Shown piece by piece: positions 44,091 to 54,667 of a stretch of DNA of 64,000 bases. Location: NCBI RefSeq assembly GCF_014653695.1, contig NZ_BNAR01000029.1:23277-87276 (forward strand), in the 5' to 3' direction. The notes under the pieces were generated by a model that worked only from the letters and a program-made list of their open reading frames with translations, did no database searches and was not told where the DNA came from. The DNA comes from Lentzea cavernae. Its GTDB lineage: Bacteria; Actinomycetota; Actinomycetes; Mycobacteriales; Pseudonocardiaceae. Within the stretch, counting starts at the first letter, position 1. Each line of letters begins with the position of its first letter. Both the position numbers and the translations under genes were made by a program.

Positions 44091-44225
44091 AGCCGAGAAG
44101 TCTACGGAGCCCGGGGTCTCGACTTGAAACGAGATACCTGATAACGGCCAGGAGACGATTCGAACGAGTCCCTCCGCGCCACTTCCCCGGTGATCGATGA
44201 TGTGCGCCGAACTTCTGGGGGAACG

Positions 44226-45125
44226 TTGCACAACGACATCGAAGATCATCCCGACCTCAAGGACGCGGCCTGGATCCGCGCCGCGAACAGACGTGCCAAG
44301 AAGGAGATCCGCAAGCAGCGCAGACAGGCTCGCCTGCGCGCGCACAGCGGGAAGATGGTGTCCGCGATCGCGCTGGTCGTCATCGGCGCCGTGCTGTTCG
44401 GGCTGTACCGCGCCGGCAAGTTCGACGAGGTGTCACTGCCGGACGTGACGCTGCCGACGGCCGCCACGCCGTACAAGAACGTCAACGTCGAGGCCCCGTT
44501 CACCGGCACGCCCGCGGAGCAGTGGGCGGACGGCGAGAAGGGCATCGTCGCGCCCGACCAGAACCCGGAGTACGCGGCCGGGTACGAGGCCGCGCGCAAG
44601 GCCCTGATCGCCGGGCACCTCGACCCGAAGCTGATCGTCGAGCACGACCTGGAGCCGTTCCTCGCGACGCTGTCGCCGGAGACCAGGGACATGCTGAGGG
44701 CCAACCCCGGCGCCGTCACGATGACCCGGCTGCAGAAGGGCACCACGCTGCTGCCGAACGGGATCAAGGTCGACGGCCGCATGTGGCCCGGCCGCGACGA
44801 GCACGGCCGCCCGGTCGTGCACACGAGCTACCGGTTCGCCTACGCCTTCGACCCCGGCGACAAGAGGACGTTGCTCGACCAGTACGAGATCGTCGCGCTG
44901 CAACGCGCCGACGTCGACTACCAGCTCGACGACGGCAGCGTCTGGATCGTCAAGAGCGAGGGCTTCACCTACTCGATGGCGTGCAAGGCGGCCAAGGAGG
45001 GCTTCCTCGCCCCCATGTTCGTCGAGAAGCGGTCGTACGACACGTCCACCTCCCCCAGCGACCAGCGCAAGCCGGAGGAGTGGTTCGACCCGAACGCGGC
45101 GCTGCCCACCAGCGGCTGCGAATGA
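44226..45125 (+). CDS. membrane-anchored protein of unknown function
   Basis: 299 residues. A basic cytosolic N-terminus (AANRRAKKEIRKQRRQARLR), one membrane helix (about 45-62, MVSAIALVVIGAVLFGLY) and an extracytoplasmic domain of about 230 residues. I do not recognise the domain; it has two Cys far apart. TTG at 44226 has GGGGGA five bases upstream and is preferred; GTG at 44190 would add twelve residues. It is divergent from valS. Confidence 0.75.
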   Translation: MHNDIEDHPDLKDAAWIRAANRRAKKEIRKQRRQARLRAHSGKMVSAIALVVIGAVLFGLYRAGKFDEVSLPDVTLPTAATPYKNVNVEAPFTGTPAEQWADGEKGIVAPDQNPEYAAGYEAARKALIAGHLDPKLIVEHDLEPFLATLSPETRDMLRANPGAVTMTRLQKGTTLLPNGIKVDGRMWPGRDEHGRPVVHTSYRFAYAFDPGDKRTLLDQYEIVALQRADVDYQLDDGSVWIVKSEGFTYSMACKAAKEGFLAPMFVEKRSYDTSTSPSDQRKPEEWFDPNAALPTSGCE

Positions 45126-45274
45126 TCACTCGTTCAGAGGTGCCGAGCAAGAGTGACGGCGATCACAATTGGGCGTCACGGACCACTCAACCCCTTGGGG
45201 CCCGTGACGGACGACGCCGCCGCGTTCTTCGGGGGCGCTGGCGGCGCCGACGTCCATAAGCGTTGAATGAAGGC

Positions 45275-47560
<2,286 letters not shown>

Positions 47561-47565
47561 CCTCC

Positions 47566-47724
47566 TCAAGCGTGCCGGACCCGGACGAAGAGCCTTAAAC
47601 GGCGTCGTTCGGGTTTCGGCGCGACCTCTTCGGGCTTCTTCACGAGCCTGCGCGCGGCCGCGTCGGCCTCGAACTCCTGCTGACGGTACTTCGCGATAGC
47701 AAACGCGTTGTGGTGCGGGATCAT
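47566..47724 (-). CDS. 52-residue basic protein partner of ArsR regulator
   Basis: Starts ATG at 47724 with a strong AAGGAGAT six bases upstream and ends TGA at 47566. The product begins MIPHHNAFAIAKYRQQEFEA, continues into an Arg-rich helix (ADAAARRLVKK) and ends with a basic RRRLRLFVRVRHA. Small proteins with an Mx(2-3)H start and an R-rich amphipathic helix occur beside regulators in many actinobacteria. It is 24 bases downstream of the ArsR-like gene and 5 bases past the end of the convergent molybdoenzyme gene. Function unknown. Confidence 0.75.
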   Translation of the reverse strand: MIPHHNAFAIAKYRQQEFEADAAARRLVKKPEEVAPKPERRRLRLFVRVRHA

Positions 47725-47748
47725 GCCGGATCTCCTTCGCTCAGATGA

Positions 47749-48306
47749 TTACTCGGGTGCGACCGTGTGACTCAGGAAGAACCTGACCGCCTTGGCCCCT
47801 TCCGGCCGCAGCTCGGGGTTCAGCCGTCGCTCGTCGTACTTGTCGAAGAGCGTCCGCAGCTCCTCGACGAGGCCGAGGGCCTCCTCGGCGGTGACGAACT
47901 TGACCGTGCCCTCGGTGCCGACGACCTGGCGCCACTCCTCCGGCAGGTGGTCGTACTGCCGCAGGCGCGTCCGCATGCGTTCGAACTCCTGGTCCAGGTA
48001 GGCCATCGACGCCGCCTCGGCCGCCATCGCCGCCTCGCCCTCCAGACCCTCGGACGAGATGGACTGGCGCTTCGGAACGATCCTCCAGGGCTTCTGCCGG
48101 CCGGGGCCCTCGACCTCCGCGACGAAGCCGTACTTGGACAGCATGTTCAGGTGGTACGAGCAGCTCGCGACGCTCTCGCCCAGCGCGGCCGAGCACTGGG
48201 TCGCCGTCTGCGGACCCTCCTCGGTGAGGAGCTGGAGCAGCTTCCACCGGAACGGGTGGGAGAGCGCCCGCAGCGCTTTGGGGTCGGTGATCGGAGCGTC
48301 GGTCAT
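47749..48306 (-). CDS. ArsR-like winged-helix regulator
   Basis: 185 residues. N-terminal winged helix (LRALSHPFRWKLLQLLTEEG, then SVASCSYHLNMLSKYGFVAEV) of the ArsR type, followed by a helical C-terminal half seen in larger actinobacterial members. ATG at 48306. A near-perfect inverted repeat lies 18-46 bases upstream and is the probable autoregulatory operator. No metal-binding Cys motif is evident, so it is unlikely to be a metal sensor. The 52-residue protein is encoded downstream in the same operon. Confidence 0.9.
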   Translation of the reverse strand: MTDAPITDPKALRALSHPFRWKLLQLLTEEGPQTATQCSAALGESVASCSYHLNMLSKYGFVAEVEGPGRQKPWRIVPKRQSISSEGLEGEAAMAAEAASMAYLDQEFERMRTRLRQYDHLPEEWRQVVGTEGTVKFVTAEEALGLVEELRTLFDKYDERRLNPELRPEGAKAVRFFLSHTVAPE

Positions 48307-48324
48307 GAAGCAACCGTACGCTTA

Positions 48325-48352
48325 TCAAGGAACCCTTAGCAAGGTTCCTTGA
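48325..48352. promoter_or_regulatory. inverted repeat operator before ArsR-like gene
   Basis: TCAAGGAACC (48325-48334) and GGTTCCTTGA (48343-48352) are perfect 10-base arms around CTTAGCAA. Each arm also holds an AAGG-N2-CCTT-like sub-palindrome, suggesting two overlapping dimer sites. Position fits repression of the ArsR-like gene. Confidence 0.65.
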
Positions 48353-48375
48353 TGTAGAAGCCCTGATTTAGGCGG

Positions 48376-48894
48376 TCACCAGTCCGGCGAGTTCCGCGCC
48401 ACCGCCGTGACCAGCGGCAAGGACTCGATCACCGGGACCCGCAGCAGCTCGGCGGGCACGTCCGGGTCGCGCACCGGCTCGACGAGCTCGCGCAGCAACG
48501 CGCCGACGACGTCGTCCGCGGCCTGGTCGACCTCGTGGATCAGGTCGCGCAACTGGTCCGCGGCCTCGTTGAGCACCCGCGGCCGTTGCGGTTCCTCCAG
48601 CATCAACGCCGCCAGTCGCAGCACGCGTCGGCAGGTGCGCAGCCTCAGGCTCCTGCTCGCGGACTCGCGCGTGCCCGCGAGGCCCAGCCGGCCGCGCGTG
48701 CGTTCGATCCACGGCTCGACCGTCTCGCGCCGCCAGATCGGGCCGGACGCGAGCTCCGCGTCCGGCTCCGGGATGCCGTGCGAACGCCGTTTGCGCCACA
48801 CGGCCACCAACTGCCGGCTCAGCCCCATGGCGTCGGCGATCTCGGCGATCCCGTAGAAGTCCCCCACGCCGGCAACTGTAACCAGAGATGACAC
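48376..48894 (-). CDS. helix-turn-helix protein of unknown role
   Basis: 172 residues. The first 65 residues (FYGIAEIADAMGLSRQLVAVW, then IWRRETVEPWIERTRGR) look like a MerR/excisionase-type winged helix that reads DNA. The remaining residues are helical and Leu/Arg-rich without a recognised ligand domain. GTG start at 48894 lies inside a 19-base palindrome that could be its own operator. It is 20 bases downstream of the FAD oxidoreductase on the same strand. Confidence 0.75.
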   Translation of the reverse strand: MSSLVTVAGVGDFYGIAEIADAMGLSRQLVAVWRKRRSHGIPEPDAELASGPIWRRETVEPWIERTRGRLGLAGTRESASRSLRLRTCRRVLRLAALMLEEPQRPRVLNEAADQLRDLIHEVDQAADDVVGALLRELVEPVRDPDVPAELLRVPVIESLPLVTAVARNSPDW

Positions 48895-48905
48895 CGGGTG
48901 TCATC
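48887..48905. promoter_or_regulatory. palindrome overlapping start codon
   Basis: GATGACACCGGGTGTCATC: perfect 9-base arms around one base, spanning the GTG start of the helix-turn-helix gene. Its centre lies in the gap after the oxidoreductase stop. Binding here would block translation-start transcription; a chance palindrome is less likely at this length. Confidence 0.5.
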
Positions 48906-48914
48906 AAGGATGTC

Positions 48915-50429
48915 TCAAAAACGTTCGAGGACCGCTTGCGCCGCGTTGTGACCGCCGATGCCGCTGACACCGCCGCCGCGCCGGGAGCCAGCCCCGCACA
49001 CGAAGACGTTGTCCACTTCGGTCTCCACACCCCACTTGCCGACCTGGTCGCCGGTCTCGGCGAACGGCCAGTCGAGCTCGCCGTGGAAGATGTTGCCGCC
49101 CGGCAGGCCGAGCTCGGACTCGAGGTCGAGCGGGGTGCGGGCCTCGATGCACGGGTTGCCCCGCGCATCGACCGCGAGGCAGTCCTGGACCGGCTCCACG
49201 AGGTGGGTGTTGAGCTGGTCGAGGTACCGCCGCACCAGCTCGTCGCGGAGCTCGTCGTTGCGGCCCTCGAAGAGCGACGCGGGCAGGTGCAGGCCGAACA
49301 GCGTCAGCGTCTCGTGGCCCTTCAGGGACGGGCCGAGGATCGACGGGTCGGTCAGCGAGTGGCAGTACATCTCCCCCGGCAGCACCGACGGGACCTCGCC
49401 GGCGGCGCTCTCCAGGTACGCGGTCTCCAGCTGGTCGTAGGACTCGTCGAGGTGGAACGTGCCGGCGAACGCGAGCCGCGCGTCGACGCCGGACTTCAGC
49501 TCGGGGAGCCTGCGCAGCAGCATGTTGATCTTCAGCTGGCAGCCGGGTTCGTCGTGGACCTCCTTGCCCTGCAACCGTCCCAGCACCGACGGCGCCACGT
49601 TCGACAGCACGAACCGCGCTTCCACCGTGGTGTCGCCGTACGTCACCGAGGCGGTCTCGCCGTCCGACTCGACCGAGGTGACCTCGGCACCGGTGACGAT
49701 CTGCGCCCCGGCCTCGCGCGCGACCCGTTCGAGTTCGGCGGTGACGCCGCCCATGCCGCCGACCGGGACCTTCCACTCCCCCGTCCCGTTGCCGATCACG
49801 TGGTAGAGGAAGCACTTGTTGGCGCTCAACGAATGCAGTGACGCGTGCGTGCCGATCAACGCGTCCGTGGCGACGACACCGCGCACCAGGTTGTTGTCGA
49901 ACAGCTCCTGCAGGGTCGCGCCGAGCGGCCGTTCGAAGACCTGCTCCCACAACCGGCCGCGCACCACCGCGTCGACGTGCACGCGCAGATGTTCTTTGGA
50001 CACCAACGGTTCCAACAGGGTCGGAGCCAATGCCCGGGCCATCAGCTCCAGGTCGGCGTACCAGCGCTGCCACCGGTCCCAGTCGTCGAGCGACCCGCAG
50101 ACGGCCTCGAACGACTTCACCGTCGCCTCGCCCGGCGAGCGTTCGACCAGCAGCCCCGTCCTGCCGTTGGGCGTGTACGAGGACGCGGCACGCGACCGCA
50201 GCGCCAGGTTCAGCCCGAGATCGGACACGATCCGGTCGGGCAGCAGCGAGACGAGGTACGAGAAGCGCGAGAGCCGGGCGTCGACGCCCTCCCACGGTGA
50301 CGCGCTCACCGCGGCCCCGCCGACGTGCGGCAGCTTCTCCAGCACCCTGACCGACTTCCCCGCCCGTGCGAGGTACGCGGCCGCCACCAGCCCGTTGTGG
50401 CCGCCCCCCACGATCACGACGTCGTCCAT
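48915..50429 (-). CDS. FAD-dependent NAD(P)/amine-type oxidoreductase (PYROXD2/CrtI-like)
   Basis: 504 residues. N-terminal dinucleotide-binding motif VVIVGGGHNGLVAAAYLARAG, then EKLPHVGGAA, and a C-terminal FAD motif VFVCGAGSRRGGGVSGIGGHNAA. It belongs with COG1233 phytoene-desaturase-like and PYROXD2-like proteins; substrate unknown, and no carotenoid genes are near. ATG at 50429 is placed directly before the FAD strand, with GGGAGGG about 14 bases upstream. It is divergent from fdhD. Confidence 0.9.
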   Translation of the reverse strand: MDDVVIVGGGHNGLVAAAYLARAGKSVRVLEKLPHVGGAAVSASPWEGVDARLSRFSYLVSLLPDRIVSDLGLNLALRSRAASSYTPNGRTGLLVERSPGEATVKSFEAVCGSLDDWDRWQRWYADLELMARALAPTLLEPLVSKEHLRVHVDAVVRGRLWEQVFERPLGATLQELFDNNLVRGVVATDALIGTHASLHSLSANKCFLYHVIGNGTGEWKVPVGGMGGVTAELERVAREAGAQIVTGAEVTSVESDGETASVTYGDTTVEARFVLSNVAPSVLGRLQGKEVHDEPGCQLKINMLLRRLPELKSGVDARLAFAGTFHLDESYDQLETAYLESAAGEVPSVLPGEMYCHSLTDPSILGPSLKGHETLTLFGLHLPASLFEGRNDELRDELVRRYLDQLNTHLVEPVQDCLAVDARGNPCIEARTPLDLESELGLPGGNIFHGELDWPFAETGDQVGKWGVETEVDNVFVCGAGSRRGGGVSGIGGHNAAQAVLERF

Positions 50430-50494
50430 GCCCCGGAATCCCTCCCACGTAGCCTGGTCGGTGGGGAACATAGCGGTCCGAAGGAGATGTGCAC

Positions 50495-51322
50495 ATGGGC
50501 CGAGTGACGGTGCGCCGAGCGGTCGAACGGGTGTCGCCGAGCGGTAGGCGCCGCAGGATCGACGCGCTCGCCGCCGAAGAACCCATGGAGTTGCGGGTCG
50601 ACGGCAAGGCCTTGGCCGTGACGATGCGCACGCCGGGCCACGACGTGGAGCTCGCGCACGGCTTCCTGCTCAGCGAAGGTGTGATCGGCTCAGTCGAGGA
50701 CATCGTGGTGGCCCGTTACTGCGACGGTGTGGGCCCGGACGGCCTGAACACGTACAACGTGCTGGACGTCGCGCTGGCCGACGGCGTGCCGCCGCCCGAC
50801 ACCGGGGTGGAGCGGAACTTCTACACCACGTCGTCATGCGGGGTGTGCGGCAAGGGCGCGCTGGACGCGGTGAAGCTCAAGACCCGCTACTCGCCCGCCG
50901 CGGACGAGGTGACCGTCACGCCCGAGGCGCTGACGGGCTTCCCGGACGCGTTGCGGGAGCGGCAGAAGGTCTTCGAGAGCACCGGCGGGCTGCACGCGGC
51001 CGGGCTGTTCGTCGACGGTGAGCTGCTGGTCGTGCGCGAGGACGTGGGCCGGCACAACGCCGTCGACAAGGTGCTGGGCTGGGCGGTGCTGCAGAACCTG
51101 GTGCCCGTGCGCGGCGCGGTGCTGATGGTGTCCGGGCGGGCGTCTTTCGAGCTGGTGCAGAAGGCCGCGATGGCCGGGATCGCGGTGCTCGCGGCCGTGT
51201 CGGCGCCGTCGTCGCTCGCCGTCGAACTGGCCGAGGAGCAGGGCATGACCCTGATCGGCTTCCTGCGCGGCGACTCGATGAACGTCTACACCGGTGGGGA
51301 GCGCGTGGTTGAGACCGCTTGA
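50495..51322 (+). CDS. fdhD: formate dehydrogenase accessory sulfurtransferase FdhD
   Basis: 275 residues. FdhD transfers sulfur to the molybdenum cofactor of FdhF-type enzymes. The catalytic CxxC is present (SSCGVCGK, Cys115 and Cys118), along with HDVELAHGFLLSEG and VREDVGRHNAVDK. ATG at 50495 with AAGGAGA eight bases upstream; a GTG six bases earlier would be too close to it. Its client is almost certainly the FdhF-type oxidoreductase 3 kb upstream. The 3' end overlaps the CoA-transferase start. Confidence 0.96.
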   Translation: MGRVTVRRAVERVSPSGRRRRIDALAAEEPMELRVDGKALAVTMRTPGHDVELAHGFLLSEGVIGSVEDIVVARYCDGVGPDGLNTYNVLDVALADGVPPPDTGVERNFYTTSSCGVCGKGALDAVKLKTRYSPAADEVTVTPEALTGFPDALRERQKVFESTGGLHAAGLFVDGELLVVREDVGRHNAVDKVLGWAVLQNLVPVRGAVLMVSGRASFELVQKAAMAGIAVLAAVSAPSSLAVELAEEQGMTLIGFLRGDSMNVYTGGERVVETA

Positions 51323-52439
51323 CGGCGTCGTGGTGGTGAGCCTGGAGCAGGCCGTCGCCGTGCCGTACGCGACGCGGTTGCTGGCCGACCTCGGGGCGCG
51401 CGTCGTCAAGGTCGAACGGCCCGGCACGGGCGACTTCGCCCGCCACTACGACTCGGCGTGCGGTGAGGTGTCGTCGTACTTCGCGTGGACGAACGCCGGC
51501 AAGGAGTCGCTGACGCTCGACATCACCCACCCCGACGGCCGCGAGGTGCTCGACCGGCTCGTTTCCCGCGCCGACGTGCTGCTGTGCAACCTGTCGCCGC
51601 GCGTGTGGGAGCGGCTCGCGCTGGACCTGCCCCCGTCGTTGATCGTCGGTGAGCTGTCCGGCTACGGCTGGGACGGCCCGTACGCGGACCGCAAGGCGTT
51701 CGACGCGCTGGTGCAGTCCGAGGCGGGGCTGGTGTCGCTGACCGGCGAGGGCGACGTGGTGGCCCGCGCCGGCATCTCGGTCGCGGACATCGCGGCCGGC
51801 GTCCAGCTCCAGTCCGCGGTCCTCGCGGCATTGCTGCAGCGCGGCCGGACGGGTGAAGGCGTGCGACTGCGGTTGTCACTCTTCGAAGCGATGGCCGAGT
51901 GGATGCACCAGCCGATGCTCTACGCCGCCGGAACGGGCGCCGCCGCCCCGCGCTCGGGCGCGCACCACCCGAGCATCGCGCCGTACGGGCCGGTGGCGTG
52001 CGCGGACGGCGCGGTGCACCTGGCCGTGCAGAACGACGGGCAGTGGCAGCGGTTGTGCGGCCTGGTCGGACTCGCCCCCGAGGAGAGGTTCGCCACAGTG
52101 ACCTCCCGCGTCGAGCACCGCGCGGAGCTGCAGGAGCTGCTCGAACAGGCCTTTTCGGACCTCACCGCGACCGAGTTGCTGACCACTTTGGACGCCGCCG
52201 ACGTACCGGCCGCGCTCACCAGGCCGATCACCGACCTGGCCACTCACCCGCAGCTCGACACGTGGGTTGACGTGCCCGTTCCCGGCGGAACCGCCCGGAT
52301 GCTGCCGCCGCCGGTGGCCGGGTTCGAGTGGTCACCGGGTGCGGTGCCGGCACTCGGCGCGCACAATGACGCCGTGCTGACCTGGCTGGGCTATTCGAGT
52401 GAGGAACGAACTGCCTTACGCGTGCGTTGCGTCCTCTGA
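51309..52439 (+). CDS. CaiB/BaiF family CoA-transferase
   Basis: 376 residues of the class III CoA-transferase family: LRPLDGVVVVSLEQAVAVPYA at the start, ADLGARVVKVERPGTGDFAR, the catalytic Asp region RKAFDALVQSEAGLVSLTG, and a C-terminal VSxPGGTARM-like segment. TTG at 51309 has GGGGAG seven bases upstream and matches the family start; GTG at 51294 would add five residues. Its start lies inside the end of fdhD, so it is coupled to it. Acyl substrate unknown. Confidence 0.92.
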   Translation: MRPLDGVVVVSLEQAVAVPYATRLLADLGARVVKVERPGTGDFARHYDSACGEVSSYFAWTNAGKESLTLDITHPDGREVLDRLVSRADVLLCNLSPRVWERLALDLPPSLIVGELSGYGWDGPYADRKAFDALVQSEAGLVSLTGEGDVVARAGISVADIAAGVQLQSAVLAALLQRGRTGEGVRLRLSLFEAMAEWMHQPMLYAAGTGAAAPRSGAHHPSIAPYGPVACADGAVHLAVQNDGQWQRLCGLVGLAPEERFATVTSRVEHRAELQELLEQAFSDLTATELLTTLDAADVPAALTRPITDLATHPQLDTWVDVPVPGGTARMLPPPVAGFEWSPGAVPALGAHNDAVLTWLGYSSEERTALRVRCVL

Positions 52440-52478
52440 GTGGGAAACGCGGAACGGTCCCCACACGATGAGGTGAGC

Positions 52479-53357
52479 ATGGGGGAACCGAGGTACAGCC
52501 GCCGCACCCTCCTCGCGGCGATCGGCGTGGTCATCGCGACAGCCACCGGCGTCGCGACGTACGTGTCGTCGTCGGGCGCCGTCGAGCAGCAGATCGCGAC
52601 GGCGGACAAGGTGCGCGCCACTCCGGTCGCGAAACCGGTGGTCCGGATCGAGCGCGTGTACTCGGCCGCCCGCCACCGCGAGGTCACCCTCGCCTTCTAC
52701 CTCCCGGCCGGGGCGAACACCCGCGGCCTGCCGATGTCCATCCTGCTGCACGGCCTGCGCGGCGACGCCCGGCACGCGGCCGTGGGCAACCTGCCCGAGG
52801 TCCTCACCGCCGCCGTCGCGAAGGGCGCGGTGCCCGCGTTCGGCTTCATCGCGGTCGACGGCGGCGACAACTACTGGCACGAGAACGTCCCCGGCGACGA
52901 CCCGATGGCCATGCTGCTCGACGAGGTCCCGCGCTGGCTCAAGGAACGCGGCTACGGCGAGCCGTTCGCGGTGACGGGCGTGTCGATGGGCGGCTTCGGT
53001 TCGCTGCTCTACGCGAGGCGCCGTGCCGAGCGCGGCGACCCGATCGCGGCCGCCGCGGCCATCTCCCCCGGCCTGATCACGGCGTGGCCGGAGATGGCCA
53101 AGCGCCGCGCGTTCAAGAACGAGGGCGAGTGGGCGTCGCTCGACCCACTGCGCCACCTCCAGTCCACCGGCCCGACCGCGCTCGGCGTGTGGATCGGCGA
53201 CAAGGACAAGTTCATCGAGGGCACCCGCCGGTTCATCCGCGAGGTGCGCCCCCAGGTCGGCACCGTGAAGTCCGGTGGCCACGACGACGGGCTGTACCGC
53301 AAGGTCACGCCCGACGTCGTGCAGTTCCTCGCCAAGTACGCGAAGCGCGCCGTCTAG
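52479..53357 (+). CDS. exported or membrane-anchored esterase (alpha/beta hydrolase)
   Basis: 292 residues. An N-terminal RRTLLAAIGVVIATATG segment could be a Tat-like signal or membrane anchor. The esterase-D/antigen-85-like core carries ILLHGLRGDARH, the nucleophile elbow GVSMGGFGS, an acidic residue around GDKDKF and a His in SGGHDDGLY. ATG at 52479 with GAGGTGA upstream. Its stop TAG shares the CTAG at 53354-53357 with the convergent serine hydrolase stop. Confidence 0.85.
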   Translation: MGEPRYSRRTLLAAIGVVIATATGVATYVSSSGAVEQQIATADKVRATPVAKPVVRIERVYSAARHREVTLAFYLPAGANTRGLPMSILLHGLRGDARHAAVGNLPEVLTAAVAKGAVPAFGFIAVDGGDNYWHENVPGDDPMAMLLDEVPRWLKERGYGEPFAVTGVSMGGFGSLLYARRRAERGDPIAAAAAISPGLITAWPEMAKRRAFKNEGEWASLDPLRHLQSTGPTALGVWIGDKDKFIEGTRRFIREVRPQVGTVKSGGHDDGLYRKVTPDVVQFLAKYAKRAV

Positions 53358-54649
53358 ACCCGCTGGGCCGCCCGGCCCCAGTGCAGGTGCTCCGCCCGGC
53401 CGTCCTCGTCCCGTCCACACAGGACGACCACCGGGTGGTACCCGTCCTCGCCGTCGACCGCGATCAGCGCGTCGTCGCGCAGCCCGGTGAACTCGTGCTC
53501 GTCACCGTCGACGAACGACTCCCAGCCGGAGTCGAGCGGCACGTACCGGAGCTTGACCCTGCCGCCATCGCCTTCGGTGACGTGCAGTTCCAGCCCGGTG
53601 GACCGGTAGACGCCGACGACCCGTTCGACGTCGACCGGCACCGGCAACGGCGGTGGTGTGGGCAGGCCGGGCAGGGTGATGCCCTCCTTGCCCAGCACCT
53701 CCTCGTAGACCGCGCGGGCCAGCCCCAGGCTCCCCCCGCCGTTGGTGAGGACGGCGATCGCGAGCCCGGCCCCGGGGACCACCCGCAGGTAGGCCCGGTA
53801 CCCCCTGGTCGATCCGGTGTGGCCGATGCCCGTGACGCCGTCCGGGTACTCGTGCACCGCCCAGCCGAGCCCCTGGCCGCCGCCGTGCCCGAAGTCCGGT
53901 GGCACGACCTGGATCTCGCGCATCGCGTCGAACTCGCTGGTGCCGAGGTGCATCCGCACGAACTCCAGCAGGTCCCGCGCGCTCATCGCGAGCGCCGTGC
54001 CGGCCGGTGCGTCACCCTCGGCCATCAGCGTGGCCGCGGGCTTGGGCTCCTTGCCCACGTGCCCCGTGGCGAGGGTCCGCGTGGCGTACTCGGCGTGGCT
54101 CGCGGCGGCGGTGCGCAGGCCCAGCCCGTCGATCAGACGCTCCCGGAGGACGACGCGGAAAGGCTTGCCGCGCAACACCTCCACGATCCGGCCGAGCAAC
54201 GTGAAGCCGCTGTTGCAGTACGAGTACAGCTCGCCGGTCGGGACCTCCTGCCGCGCGTCCGCCAAGCGCTCGACGTACTTCTCCAGCATGTCGTCGCCGT
54301 TGCCGACGTCGTGGAAGAGGTCACCTTGGAAGCCCGCGGTGTGGGTGAGGAGATGGCGCGGCGTGATGATCGCGGCGGCGCCCTCGTCGGCGAGCCGGAA
54401 CTCCGGGAGCACCTCGCGCACAGGGCGGTCGAGGTCGAGCAGGCCCTCGTTCACCAACTCCTGCACGAGCGTCGCCGTCCACACCTTGGTGATGGACCCG
54501 ATCTGGAAGATGGAGTCCGTCGTCACCTTCTCCCCGGTGACGTTGTTCAGCACACCCGCTGCCATGTCGACGATTCCGCCGTGGTGCAGCACCGCGACTT
54601 GGGCACCGACGACACCGTGCCGTTCGACCAGCTCGTCCAGATCGATCAC
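53354..54649 (-). CDS. serine hydrolase, beta-lactamase/class C fold
   Basis: 431 residues with the SxxK motif (GSITKVWT), YxN-type motif (SYCNSG) and HTG (GIGHTGSTRG) of the penicillin-binding/class C family, followed by a C-terminal lipocalin-like beta domain (VVGVYRSTGLELHV). No signal peptide, so cytosolic; members include esterases and D-amino-acid peptidases. GTG at 54649 with GGGGATC upstream. It is a tandem paralogue of the next gene. Confidence 0.9.
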   Translation of the reverse strand: MIDLDELVERHGVVGAQVAVLHHGGIVDMAAGVLNNVTGEKVTTDSIFQIGSITKVWTATLVQELVNEGLLDLDRPVREVLPEFRLADEGAAAIITPRHLLTHTAGFQGDLFHDVGNGDDMLEKYVERLADARQEVPTGELYSYCNSGFTLLGRIVEVLRGKPFRVVLRERLIDGLGLRTAAASHAEYATRTLATGHVGKEPKPAATLMAEGDAPAGTALAMSARDLLEFVRMHLGTSEFDAMREIQVVPPDFGHGGGQGLGWAVHEYPDGVTGIGHTGSTRGYRAYLRVVPGAGLAIAVLTNGGGSLGLARAVYEEVLGKEGITLPGLPTPPPLPVPVDVERVVGVYRSTGLELHVTEGDGGRVKLRYVPLDSGWESFVDGDEHEFTGLRDDALIAVDGEDGYHPVVVLCGRDEDGRAEHLHWGRAAQRV

Positions 54650-54667
54650 GTTGATCCCCCAGGATCC

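Noticed and set aside
44091..44225. T-box or other riboswitch before valS
   Set aside because: No specifier loop, T-box sequence or long leader could be identified; the gap is short and divergent.
45175..45208. GTCACGG/CCGTGAC inverted repeat before the FdhF-type gene as an operator
   Set aside because: Arms are only seven bases with 20 bases between; too weak to separate from chance in GC-rich DNA.
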